NCBI GenBank assembly: GCA_965658375.1
Contig: CBFHSD010000029.1
Span: forward strand, 1-29,042
Source of the DNA: CBFHSD01 sp965658375
GTDB lineage: Bacteria > Bacteroidota > Bacteroidia > Flavobacteriales_G > Salibacteraceae
DNA: 29,042 bases
Reading direction: 5' to 3'
Shown here: positions 1 to 7,980 of the stretch, one piece after another
How the letters are laid out: each line of letters begins with the position of its first letter
How positions within the stretch are numbered: the first letter of the stretch is position 1
The notes under the pieces: model-generated
What the model saw: the letters and a program-made list of their open reading frames with translations, nothing else
What the model was told of the DNA's origin: nothing
Databases searched by the model: none
Made by a program: the position numbers and the translations under genes

Positions 1-157
1 CCTTAAATTAGTCACCCTTATAAACAATGCAAGTCTACGTACTAATTTTAAAACAAACGGTCAAGAAAAGATGCTCCAGTTCTCTAAGGACGATATCTGC
101 TTGAAATACCTTGAGGTAATGAGAAAAGCACCTTCCAATTACGAGTTAGAGAAATGA
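1..157 (+). CDS. C-terminal fragment of a glycosyltransferase (partial, 5' end outside window)
   Basis: An open frame enters the window at base 2 and stops at TGA 155-157, giving about 51 residues. The residues read as the last helix-rich part of a GT4/GT1 (GT-B fold) glycosyltransferase: a 'LINNASLRTNF' segment, then 'NGQEKMLQFS' and a terminal helix. This matches the usual 'll.d..lr..l..ng...v..fs' ending of that family. The stop overlaps the ATG of the next glycosyltransferase (ATGA), which supports a real, translationally coupled operon member. The catalytic domain lies off the left edge, so donor and acceptor cannot be judged. Family assignment rests only on this tail. Confidence 0.6.
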   Translation, partial: LKLVTLINNASLRTNFKTNGQEKMLQFSKDDICLKYLEVMRKAPSNYELEK

Positions 158-1299
158 CACCTAAAAAAATAAAACCCAGGGTGTTATTTAATTGTACCAC
201 CAATGTAGTTGGGGGAGGAGCAAAAAATGCTTTTCTATTTATTCTATCAGCATTAGAAGAAAGCTCATTTCATTGGAATTTTGCCGTCTCACAAGCGGTT
301 ACTAATCTATTGGAAAAGAAAGGAGTGACTCTGGATGAAAGTTTTCATCTATTTGAAACCTCACCAGCAAAAAACGTTAGGGATAGAGAGCGCTTAAGAT
401 CAATTGCGAGTAACAATGAGTGCGATATAGTATACACAATGGCAGGGCCTGCTTACGTGGATTTTCAGATGATCCATGTTCAAGGCATAAGTAATGCTTA
501 TATAACCCATGCAGATGCTGAAGCATTTGCTTTTGAAGAAAACTATTTTAAAAGGATTAAAAATTACCTCCGTTCTGCCTATCAATTTTGGTTTAGCAGA
601 AAGGCAGACTATTTCTTATTTCAAACAGAAGTGGCACGTAATTCCTTCATAAAAAAAGGGGGGGCTAGGCTTGAGAAAACGGCTGTTATCTCAAATGCAT
701 TTGACGATGAATTGAAAAAACATTTTAAAGATCATTCGGAAACGATAGATAAAAATGAAGTTCAGGTTATCTTTTGTCCAGGAGCTAACTACATCCATAA
801 GGCTTTTCAGTATATACCGGCAATTGCTAAGCAATTAAAAGAAAGAGGTACTATACCCGTAGAATTTATTCTTACTTTAAAAGAAGATGAACTTTGGCAT
901 CGTATACAAGAAGAAGCATCCAACTTAGGGGTTCAGCAGTGGATTAAAAACATAGGCCCTTTTGGTTATGAGCAAATCATAGACTTGTACACGAATGCAG
1001 ATATGGTGTATGTGCCTAGCTTATTAGAAACATTTTCTGCCTCCTACCTCGAAGCAATGGCCGCTCAAAAACCATTAATAGTTTCTACTAAGCAATTTGC
1101 TAAGGATGTATGTGGTGATTATGCGCTTTATGCCGACCCCAAGAATGCTTTGAAAAGCGCAGATGCCATAGAGCAAGTATTAAATGGTCATAGGTCTGAA
1201 AAACATATCTCTGATCAGATACTAAGCAAGTTTGGAAACCAAAAGCAGCGCTTCGCAAAGATCGTAGAAACTTTACAAAAACTACTGAAAGAAGAATGA
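154..1299 (+). CDS. Glycosyltransferase, GT4-type (GT-B fold)
   Basis: This 381-residue protein probably transfers a sugar from a nucleotide donor to a growing lipid-linked glycan on the cytoplasmic face of the inner membrane. The N-terminal Rossmann half begins with a beta strand (VLFNCT) and a Gly-rich loop (VVGGGAKNAF, about 18-27). The C-terminal half starts near residue 205 (VIFCPG) and carries the donor-site motif around 289-300 (PSLLETFSASYLE), with the two glutamates of the EX7E signature at E292 and E300. Length is normal for GT4. The start overlaps the preceding stop and its own stop overlaps the next ATG (1296-1299), so the gene sits inside a tightly coupled operon. The sugar specificity cannot be read from the sequence. 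Confidence 0.85.
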   Translation: MTPKKIKPRVLFNCTTNVVGGGAKNAFLFILSALEESSFHWNFAVSQAVTNLLEKKGVTLDESFHLFETSPAKNVRDRERLRSIASNNECDIVYTMAGPAYVDFQMIHVQGISNAYITHADAEAFAFEENYFKRIKNYLRSAYQFWFSRKADYFLFQTEVARNSFIKKGGARLEKTAVISNAFDDELKKHFKDHSETIDKNEVQVIFCPGANYIHKAFQYIPAIAKQLKERGTIPVEFILTLKEDELWHRIQEEASNLGVQQWIKNIGPFGYEQIIDLYTNADMVYVPSLLETFSASYLEAMAAQKPLIVSTKQFAKDVCGDYALYADPKNALKSADAIEQVLNGHRSEKHISDQILSKFGNQKQRFAKIVETLQKLLKEE

Positions 1300-2501
1300 G
1301 CCAGCCCCGCAAGAGTATACTCTTTCTCATGTTCGCCTTTCCAGACATGAATAAGTCTTTTAATATGTATACTGCCTTGGTAGATCAGTTTCATAAAAAT
1401 AGATTTGATGTCACCGTATTGGCTCCAGATCCTGCTATCCCTAAAACTAGCATAAGAGTAGAAGCGGGTATTGATGTATTGAGAGTAAAAACGCTCCCCA
1501 TTAAAAATGTTTCAAATATTAGAAAGGGAATTTCTAATGTATGGTTACCCAGACAATATTGGACGGCTCTAAAGCGATTTTACAAGCATAAGCGATTTGA
1601 TGCCGTAATCATACCAACACCACCTATCACATTAGGCGGGTTAGCCAATAAAATCAGTAGACACCATAAGGCTAAATTGTATCTCATCCTTCGCGATATC
1701 TTCCCTCAAAACGCGGTTGATTTAAAATTCATAGCTGAAAATGGCATCATTCATAAATACTTAAAAAGTATGGAAAGGGAGCTTTATAAATCAGCAGATG
1801 CGATTGGCTGCATGTCACAGGCAAACGTTGATTTTGTAAAAAAGCATCACCCTAAATTAGGAGATAAAAAACTGCATTTACTTCGGAATTGGCAATACAA
1901 ATACTCGGGTAGCCCATCAAATGTCGTATTGCGCAAGAAATACGACCTTACAAATAAATTTGTAGTAGTTTTTGGTGGTAATATGGGCAAACCTCAGCAA
2001 CTGGAGAATGTATTAACCTTAGCTGAAAAGTGCCAAGATCATGATGATGTGTTGTTTTTGCTTTTAGGCGAAGGATTGGCTGTAAATAACCTGAGAGATA
2101 CCATTCAAAAAAGCCAATTAACTAATATTCGACTCCAAGGAACGATACCAAAAAGTGAGTATCAAGATTTACTTAGTGTATGCGATATCGGTTTGATAAG
2201 TCTGCACGAAGATTTCACCATTCCAAATATACCGAGCAAGGCATTAGATTATTTTAATGTTGGCATTCCGGTATTAGCAAGTATTGACAAGGCTACTGAT
2301 TTTAATTGGGTATTAGATTCATCCCAAGGTGGCTTATGGTCTTTTGCTGGAGATCATAGAGCGCTATTTAAGAATCTAACTACTCTGTATTGTGATAAGG
2401 GATTGCGTAAGAAGATGGGTGAAAACGGCAAAATTTACTTCAATCAATATTTAATGCCAGAGATAGCTTATAACACAGTACTTACCAAAATTGAAGAATA
2501 G
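1296..2501 (+). CDS. Glycosyltransferase, GT4 WbuB/WcaI-like
   Basis: This 401-residue GT-B glycosyltransferase resembles the WbuB/WcaI-like branch of GT4, which acts in O-antigen and capsule assembly. Visible landmarks are a first beta strand (ILFLMFAFPD), the segment 'LILRDIFPQNAVD' near residue 130 that is characteristic of this branch, and a central strand opening the second Rossmann domain (FVVVFGGNMGKPQQ, about 222-235). The donor-site region is 'IPSKALDYFNVGIPVLAS' around residue 310. WbuB itself transfers N-acetyl-L-fucosamine, but applying that sugar here would be a guess. Start ATG 1296 overlaps the upstream stop. The stop at 2499-2501 is followed immediately by the ATG of the next gene. 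Confidence 0.85.
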   Translation: MSQPRKSILFLMFAFPDMNKSFNMYTALVDQFHKNRFDVTVLAPDPAIPKTSIRVEAGIDVLRVKTLPIKNVSNIRKGISNVWLPRQYWTALKRFYKHKRFDAVIIPTPPITLGGLANKISRHHKAKLYLILRDIFPQNAVDLKFIAENGIIHKYLKSMERELYKSADAIGCMSQANVDFVKKHHPKLGDKKLHLLRNWQYKYSGSPSNVVLRKKYDLTNKFVVVFGGNMGKPQQLENVLTLAEKCQDHDDVLFLLLGEGLAVNNLRDTIQKSQLTNIRLQGTIPKSEYQDLLSVCDIGLISLHEDFTIPNIPSKALDYFNVGIPVLASIDKATDFNWVLDSSQGGLWSFAGDHRALFKNLTTLYCDKGLRKKMGENGKIYFNQYLMPEIAYNTVLTKIEE

Positions 2502-3632
2502 ATGATGCTAAAAAATTTGGCTGTTAATCATTTAAAAAACATTCCCGGTTGGCGCACTAAGCGAAAACTCGTAGTGATCTCCGTTGATGATTATGGTAAC
2601 GTTCGGTTAGACTCCAAAAAGGCTAGAGAGAACATGGATAAGTCAGGATTAAAAGCCCATTCACCCTTTGATGCTTACGATACCCTAGAAACGCGTGAAG
2701 ATTTAGAGGCACTTTACGAAGTTTTAACATCCGTAAATGATAAAAATGGCAATCATGCCGTCTTCACTCCTTTCGCTTTACCCTGTAATATCAATTTTGA
2801 GGCTATGCAGGAAGATGGGTATCAACGCTATATTTATGAACTACTTCCTGATACCTATAAGAAATTGAGTCAGCTTCAACCCAAAGCATATAAAGGAGCT
2901 TGGGCATTATGGCAAGAGGGCATTCAAAAAGGGATAATGCTACCACAATTCCATGGTAGAGAACATTTGAATTTAAAAGTACTTGAAAATAAATTGAATA
3001 ATAGGGATCCTGAACTATTAATTGCTTTAGAGAATAGGTCATATACAAGTATTTCGGGTAGTGGGTTTCCAAACATTTCTTATACTGCCGCCTATGAATT
3101 TGAAACACTAGAAGAAAATAAGAACTTCAAAACTATTTTGTCAGATGGATTAGATCGTTTTAAAGAAGTCTATGGATACAATTCAGTTCAATTTAATCCA
3201 CCTGGAGGAAGAGAACATCCTATGATTCACAAGTACCTGAATGAGAAAGGAGTGAAGTATTTAGATACACCATTCTTGAAAGAGCAGCATGAGGGAAATG
3301 GAAAGTACAAGAAGGTGCTAAATTGGACAGGGAAGAAAAACAGAGAAGGTATGACATATCAGGTCAGAAATGTAGTGTTTGAACCTACACAAGATCGAGG
3401 TTTTGATTGGGTCGCCTATAGTTTTTCACAAGTAGAAGCAGCGTTTAGAATGAATAAACCTGCTATTATTAGTTCTCACAGGGTAAACTATTGTGGTGGT
3501 ATTGAGCCCAAAAACAGGGAGAAAGGATTAGCCGATTTAAAAAGTCTGTTGAACAAAGTTGTTGAGACTTTTCCCGAAATTGAATTTGTTTCAAGTGCGG
3601 AATTGGGCAAAATAATAGAAATGACCTCATAA
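2502..3632 (+). CDS. Polysaccharide deacetylase-like protein (NodB-type fold)
   Basis: This 376-residue protein looks like a distant member of the carbohydrate esterase 4/NodB-like family, whose members remove acetyl groups from sugars with a metal ion. Near the N-terminus is 'VVISVDDYGN' (D29-D30), matching the family's Asp pair at the end of strand 1. Around 149-156 is 'QFHGREHLN', which supplies a His-x3-His pair (H151, H155). Near 221-226 is a 'FNPPGG' loop, and near 334-340 'SSHRVNY', a possible second catalytic His. There is no signal peptide, so the protein is predicted to be cytoplasmic and to act on a lipid-linked or nucleotide-linked sugar rather than on exported polymer. The gene sits between a glycosyltransferase (0-nt gap) and the phosphoglycosyl transferase (8-nt gap). 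Catalytic activity is inferred; it could also be a non-esterase homologue. Confidence 0.65.
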   Translation: MMLKNLAVNHLKNIPGWRTKRKLVVISVDDYGNVRLDSKKARENMDKSGLKAHSPFDAYDTLETREDLEALYEVLTSVNDKNGNHAVFTPFALPCNINFEAMQEDGYQRYIYELLPDTYKKLSQLQPKAYKGAWALWQEGIQKGIMLPQFHGREHLNLKVLENKLNNRDPELLIALENRSYTSISGSGFPNISYTAAYEFETLEENKNFKTILSDGLDRFKEVYGYNSVQFNPPGGREHPMIHKYLNEKGVKYLDTPFLKEQHEGNGKYKKVLNWTGKKNREGMTYQVRNVVFEPTQDRGFDWVAYSFSQVEAAFRMNKPAIISSHRVNYCGGIEPKNREKGLADLKSLLNKVVETFPEIEFVSSAELGKIIEMTS

Positions 3633-3640
3633 GAAATTAG

Positions 3641-4246
3641 ATGTATAAGAATTACTTGAAAAGGCTATATGATTTTGGAGTTTCGCTGATGCTTTTGATT
3701 TTATTAAGTCCAGTGATTCTGATTGTTACCCTTATGTTGTTTTTTGCAAATAATGGTAGACCATTTTTTTTTCAAGATCGTCCAGGTTTCAATGAGAAGC
3801 GTATTCGAATCATCAAGTTTAAATCAATGAATGATAAGAGGGATAAACAAGGGGATTTGTTACCAGATAATGTCCGTCTAACCAAGGTAGGTAGTTTTGT
3901 AAGAAGCACATCTTTAGACGAACTTCCTCAGTTATTCAATGTTTTAAAAGGAGATATGAGCTTGATTGGACCCCGTCCGTTGCTCTTTAAATATTTGCCA
4001 CTCTATTCAAAAGATCAAAGAAAAAGACACGCGGTAAGACCTGGAATTACAGGTTGGGCTCAAGTGAATGGAAGGAATACTATTTCATGGAAAAAGAAAT
4101 TTGAACTAGATGTTGAATATGTGGATAATTTGTCATTTACTATGGATTTGAGAATATTTTTCTTGACCATCAAGAAAATTTTAGTGAAGGAAGGGGTGAA
4201 TCAGAGCGACTCGAGACCCATGGAACCATTTAATGGTGAAAACTAA
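3641..4246 (+). CDS. PglC-type phosphoglycosyl transferase (bacterial sugar transferase)
   Basis: This enzyme starts glycan assembly by moving a sugar-1-phosphate from a UDP-sugar to undecaprenyl phosphate at the inner membrane. The 201-residue length, a single re-entrant hydrophobic helix (about 13-36, SLMLLILLSPVILIV), the 'FKSM' segment and the catalytic Asp-Glu dyad in 'TSLDELPQ' (D93-E94) match the small monotopic PglC family. 'GDMSLIGPRPLL' and 'RPGITGWAQVNGR' are further family hallmarks. In PglC the substrate is a UDP-di-N-acetylated trideoxy sugar. A PglF/WbpM-type dehydratase, the first step toward such sugars, is encoded at the right end of this window, so the combination is plausible but not proven. 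The start ATG is 8 nt after the previous stop. Confidence 0.93.
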   Translation: MYKNYLKRLYDFGVSLMLLILLSPVILIVTLMLFFANNGRPFFFQDRPGFNEKRIRIIKFKSMNDKRDKQGDLLPDNVRLTKVGSFVRSTSLDELPQLFNVLKGDMSLIGPRPLLFKYLPLYSKDQRKRHAVRPGITGWAQVNGRNTISWKKKFELDVEYVDNLSFTMDLRIFFLTIKKILVKEGVNQSDSRPMEPFNGEN

Positions 4247-4260
4247 AGGTAAAGAATAAG

Positions 4261-5277
4261 TTGAAAAACAGAATGAAATATTTCGTCTACTATCTGTACA
4301 AACTTGATTGGGAGAAGTTTAATAAATTTCTTTCTTTCACTTCTAACAAGACACATAAGTCTAAAACGGCTCTGGTTTGGGATGTATTTGTGAATTCTAT
4401 AGAATTCAATGTCTCAATTCTAGAGTATTTTTTATTTGGTTTCTACGAGAAACCCAAAAGTGAAAAGGTGAAATGGGCAGGAACGGGATACATGTATGAG
4501 TACCAGCGAGTAATGAACCCACCTAGCAAAAGAAACATACTGGACGATAAAACTCTATTTTATAAAGCCTATCAAGAGTTTTTTGTTCATCATGTAATGG
4601 ATTTGGAAGAGATTAAATCAAATCCTCAAAAACTTGATAAACTTCTAGAAGCAGATAAGTTAGTTCTTAAAGAGTCGAATGGGAAATGTGGTTTAAGAAC
4701 CCATTTTATTGAAACTAGTAATTACACCACAAAGTCTTTTATGCGGTTAATGGAAGAAGAAGGTTATGATTTAGCTGAAACTTTTATTGAACAACATCCA
4801 GAACTGAATAAGTTGAGTCCAAGTGGTGTGAATACCGTGAGAATATTTACCCAACTCTCTGCCAATGATGAGGTTGAAATTCTGGGGTGCCGCCAGAGAA
4901 TTAGTGTAAATTCAAAGATCGACAATTTGGCGGCAGGTAATATTGCTGCTCCAATTGATGAAAAAACAGGTCGGATTAATGGAAAAGGTATTTACAGTGA
5001 TATTACGAAAGATCCAGTAGAAAAACATCCGGCAACAGGAGTTGAAATAATTGGTTTTCAAATTCCACTATGGAATCAATGTTTAGAATTAGCCACGAAA
5101 GCCGCTTTAAATCATCCTCAAAATAGGTCTATTGGTTGGGATATTGTGGTTACTACTAATGGTGTTGGCTTAATTGAAGGAAACCACGATTGGTGTAAAC
5201 TTGTCTGGCAATTGCCAGTAAATAAAGGCTTGAAACCTATTTTAGAGAATCATTTGAAATCATACTTGAATAGATGA
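4261..5277 (+). CDS. ATP-grasp ligase of the sugar-transferase-associated type (ATPgrasp_ST-like)
   Basis: This ~338-residue protein resembles the ATP-grasp family linked to surface-sugar clusters, often annotated as alpha-L-glutamate-ligase-related. ATP-grasp enzymes join a carboxylate to an amine or thiol through an acyl-phosphate. Visible features are a helical N-terminal third, the ATP-binding lysine segment 'KLVLKESNGKCG' (about 133-144), 'FIEQHPELNKLSPSGVNTVR' (about 175-194), and the metal/ATP segment 'GWDIVVTTNGVGLIEGNHD' (about 282-300; E296, N298 and D300 are candidate ligands). The longest frame starts at TTG 4261; an ATG at 4273 (MKYFVYYLY) is an equally good start. The stop overlaps the next ATG (5274-5277), and the next gene is a second ATP-grasp protein. 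Likely role: attaching an amino acid or amine to a sugar acid of the glycan or its precursor. The substrate is unknown. Confidence 0.75.
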   Translation: MKNRMKYFVYYLYKLDWEKFNKFLSFTSNKTHKSKTALVWDVFVNSIEFNVSILEYFLFGFYEKPKSEKVKWAGTGYMYEYQRVMNPPSKRNILDDKTLFYKAYQEFFVHHVMDLEEIKSNPQKLDKLLEADKLVLKESNGKCGLRTHFIETSNYTTKSFMRLMEEEGYDLAETFIEQHPELNKLSPSGVNTVRIFTQLSANDEVEILGCRQRISVNSKIDNLAAGNIAAPIDEKTGRINGKGIYSDITKDPVEKHPATGVEIIGFQIPLWNQCLELATKAALNHPQNRSIGWDIVVTTNGVGLIEGNHDWCKLVWQLPVNKGLKPILENHLKSYLNR

Positions 5278-6338
5278 ACATATTAATTAGCGGTGTTGGA
5301 GGTCCTACTCCTAGAAGTATCTCGCGTTCAATTTTAAGATTGAGCAATTACAAAGACGCCAAGCTCTACGGAACAGACATCAACAAAACTGCTTATGGCT
5401 TGTATGAAGATGACTTGTATGCCAAAACATTTATCATTCCAAGAGCAAGTGATCCGAATTATTGGACTGTGATTAAAGATATTGTGGAAGAATACAACAT
5501 CGATCTTGCAATGGTACACCCTGAACTTGAAGTTTTAGAGTGGACACGCTATAAAAAAGAAGGGGGGGAGTGGCCTTGTAAAGCTCTGTTACCTTCGCAT
5601 GAGTTAGTTGAAATATTGATCGATAAAGCGCGCATGACAAAGGTATTGAAAGACTTTGAAGGATTTGTTCCTCCTTCAGTACAAATCAATCCCAAATACA
5701 TTGACTTTGATGCTATAGACAAATCTCTAGGATATCCTTTCTGGATCCGATCAACTTCTGGATCTAGTGGGCTAGGTTCTTTAAAAGTGGAAGATGCAGA
5801 AAGCCTTAAAACCTGGATCCATATCAATCCGGGGGTTACAGAGTTTATTGCAAGTAAGTTTTTACCTGGTAGAAATTTAGCATGTAAACTTCTTTATGAC
5901 AACGGAGAGTTAGTTCGCGCTGCTTCTGGAGAACGGGTGAATTACATCATGGCTAAGGTTGCACCTTCTGGAATAACAGGAAATACATCTTATGGCAGAC
6001 TTTTGAATGAACCTGAATTGGTTCAGAAATCTAAAGAGGCTATGGATATTCTCTTTCAAGAAACGGGTGCGCCAAAGCACGGATTCTTCACAGCAGATTA
6101 TAAGGAAGATGAGAATGGAGTCCCATATATCACTGAGATTAATGTGAGAATGGTAGCTTTTAACTACTCCTTTGCAAAAGGGGGAGCTAATTTCTCCAAT
6201 GATATTGTCAGCCTATTATGCGATGAATCTTCGTTCGATACGTCTTATAAAATGTATGAGTTTGAACCCGAAACTATTTTTCTTCGGGATGTAGATGGAG
6301 AGCCAATGTTAATGAAGGAGAGTGATTTACATGACTAA
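5274..6338 (+). CDS. ATP-grasp ligase, CarB-like (second ligase of the glycan operon)
   Basis: This 354-residue protein has a carbamoyl-phosphate-synthase-like layout: an N-terminal Rossmann-like pre-ATP-grasp domain starting 'ILISGVGGPTPRSI' (3-16), a hinge with 'DKARMTKVL' (117-125), and an ATP-grasp core. The core includes the Gly/Ser-rich loop 'IRSTSGSSGLGS' (about 158-169) and the metal-binding strand 'YITEINVRM' (285-293; E288, N290). An arginine (R159) stands where many family members have the ATP-binding lysine. The C-terminal ~35 residues are acidic. The gene overlaps the upstream ATP-grasp gene by 4 nt and is the last of the operon before a strong terminator. It is probably a carboxylate-amine ligase that modifies the glycan or a precursor sugar; substrate and partner are not readable. 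Two different ATP-grasp subfamilies side by side suggest two successive ligations or paired subunits. Confidence 0.75.
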   Translation: MNILISGVGGPTPRSISRSILRLSNYKDAKLYGTDINKTAYGLYEDDLYAKTFIIPRASDPNYWTVIKDIVEEYNIDLAMVHPELEVLEWTRYKKEGGEWPCKALLPSHELVEILIDKARMTKVLKDFEGFVPPSVQINPKYIDFDAIDKSLGYPFWIRSTSGSSGLGSLKVEDAESLKTWIHINPGVTEFIASKFLPGRNLACKLLYDNGELVRAASGERVNYIMAKVAPSGITGNTSYGRLLNEPELVQKSKEAMDILFQETGAPKHGFFTADYKEDENGVPYITEINVRMVAFNYSFAKGGANFSNDIVSLLCDESSFDTSYKMYEFEPETIFLRDVDGEPMLMKESDLHD

Positions 6339-6359
6339 TTGATACAGGTAAGCGAAAAT

Positions 6360-6389
6360 AAAGCTCGGAATAATTTCTGAGCTTTTTTT
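6360..6389. terminator. Bidirectional intrinsic terminator between the glycan operon and rlmD
   Basis: A 10-bp stem (AAAGCTCGGA at 6360-6369 with TCTGAGCTTT at 6376-6385, one G-T wobble) closes a 6-nt A/T loop and is followed by a run of T to 6389. An A-rich stretch precedes it, so it can act on both strands. It ends the + strand glycan operon (stop 6338) and overlaps the stop codon of the convergent - strand rlmD gene (6388-6390). Confidence 0.85.
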
Positions 6390-7815
6390 ATTTCTCAAAA
6401 ACCCCAATAGCCTCGACATGGGCAGTATGTGGAAATTGATCGACAAAGCTCAGTTTCTTGAAGGTGTATCCTGCTTTACGCAATTCTTCTTGGTCTCTGG
6501 CTTGTGTGGCAGGGTTGCAGCTCACATACACAATACGCGGAGCATCTAAGGCAATGATGCGTTGCAATGATTTTGGTGTGATGCCACTTCTTGGAGGGTC
6601 CAACACAATAGTGTGGATCTTTCCTTTGTATTCAGGATACTCTAGCAAGAATTTACCTACATCGGCAGCGTGAAAACGCAAGCCTTCTATCTTGTTTTTC
6701 TCGGCATTCGCAGCCGCATTTTCAATGGCTTCCTCTACAATGTCAACTCCGATGATCTCAACACGCTTCCCGAACTTCTCTTTGTTCTGGTGCGCAATGA
6801 GTTGACCAATGGTTCCTGTTCCACAAAAGAGGTCAAGTATCAAACTGCCTTCGGGAATATCTCCCTCAAACACATAATCTATGGCTTTTTGATAGAGTAG
6901 TTCAGCTGCTTTTGGATTGGGCTGGAAAAAACTCTCTATACTCATTTCAAAAGTTAATCCAAGCAATTGCTCTTCAATAGTTTCTTTTCCAATCACTTGT
7001 TTTACAAGCAAGTCAGCATCTCTGCTGTTTCTATCTCCCGTATGGTCATTTAGGGTGTGTTGAAAGCCCTCAATCCGTCCATTCCATAACTCTTGTATGA
7101 AAGCCCCAAACGCTTCGATATCAAAGCTATCAAGTCCATGACTTGTGGTAATAAGGTTCACCAATAAGGCATTGGTAGATAGGCTTCTCCGAACTACTAA
7201 ATTTCTGAAAAAACCGGTGTGTCTTTTCGGGTGCCAAGATTGCAGACCTGTTTCTTGACAGTAGTTGCGCACTTGAGACAAGGCGTTCTCCACTTCAGCA
7301 TCAAACAATCCGCTGTCTTTTTCTAAATTTTCAACACTTAACCACTGTCCTCTGTGTTTGAATCCTAAACTGAAATCATCAATATAGGTAGGGTCCCCTT
7401 TGGCTTGCGTGACAGGGGAAAAGGTGTATTCCATTTTATTGCGGTAGTGCCAATGAATAGGAGATGGAATAAAGGTGTCGAAAATAGTTTCCACTTCTTT
7501 AAAATGTCCCAATCGCTTATAGAGCTCTAAGCTGTTTTTTAGCTTATTCTCTTCTTGCAATTTTATTGGCCAAGTGGCATAAGGAGCGCCTGGAATGCTT
7601 TGGTAAGGAATGCTTTGCTCCTCTGCTGAGGGAGAAAGAATACGTATAAGTCTTCCTTCGCCATGGCTCTTGCGCTTTTTCGCTAAACGAACCTGAACTT
7701 CTTGACCGGGAATGGTATTGGAAACAAAAATGGGATAGCCGTCAACGCGTGCAATTCCCTTTCCCCCAAACGCCAAATCTTCTATACGAAGTGTAAGTGT
7801 TTCTCCTTTTTTCAT
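6388..7815 (-). CDS. rlmD: 23S rRNA (uracil-5-)-methyltransferase RlmD-like
   Basis: This SAM-dependent enzyme methylates carbon 5 of a uridine in 23S rRNA (U1939 for E. coli RlmD). The N-terminal ~60 residues form a TRAM RNA-binding domain ('FGGKGIARVDGYPIFVSNT'). The C-terminal half holds the SAM motif 'ILDLFCGTGTIGQ', the 'VLDPPRSG' motif and the nucleophile motif 'VSCNPATQARD'. The iron-sulfur cysteines found in E. coli RlmD (CxHxxxCGGC-type) are absent: the aligned segment near residue 75 reads 'IPGAPYATWP', with no cysteine. A TTG at 7821 opens the longest frame, but the ATG at 7815 (MKKGETL) is the natural start, giving 475 residues, and a -7 promoter box lies 17 nt upstream. It could be annotated as RlmCD or TrmA-like; RlmD is the usual label for this TRAM-containing type. 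Confidence 0.9.
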   Translation of the reverse strand: MKKGETLTLRIEDLAFGGKGIARVDGYPIFVSNTIPGQEVQVRLAKKRKSHGEGRLIRILSPSAEEQSIPYQSIPGAPYATWPIKLQEENKLKNSLELYKRLGHFKEVETIFDTFIPSPIHWHYRNKMEYTFSPVTQAKGDPTYIDDFSLGFKHRGQWLSVENLEKDSGLFDAEVENALSQVRNYCQETGLQSWHPKRHTGFFRNLVVRRSLSTNALLVNLITTSHGLDSFDIEAFGAFIQELWNGRIEGFQHTLNDHTGDRNSRDADLLVKQVIGKETIEEQLLGLTFEMSIESFFQPNPKAAELLYQKAIDYVFEGDIPEGSLILDLFCGTGTIGQLIAHQNKEKFGKRVEIIGVDIVEEAIENAAANAEKNKIEGLRFHAADVGKFLLEYPEYKGKIHTIVLDPPRSGITPKSLQRIIALDAPRIVYVSCNPATQARDQEELRKAGYTFKKLSFVDQFPHTAHVEAIGVFEK

Positions 7816-7832
7816 GCTCAATTCAATGGAGA

Positions 7833-7840
7833 CAAAAGTA
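7833..7840 (-). promoter_or_regulatory. -7 promoter box for rlmD
   Basis: On the - strand the sequence TACTTTTG is a perfect match to the Bacteroidota -7 consensus TAnnTTTG. It predicts transcription start near 7828 and a leader of about a dozen bases before ATG 7815. A TTG lies upstream, but at a spacing of 24 nt, longer than usual. Confidence 0.5.
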
Positions 7841-7980
7841 ATGGATTGAAACAGCCTAATTCATCAAGATGAAGACAAATAAACTGTTGCGTTCACCACT
7901 TTGGTTAAACCATGTTAAAGACGTTTTCATGAGGCAACAACTTTTGGGTTTTGCGGTTCTTATCCTTAAAGATGATCAGC

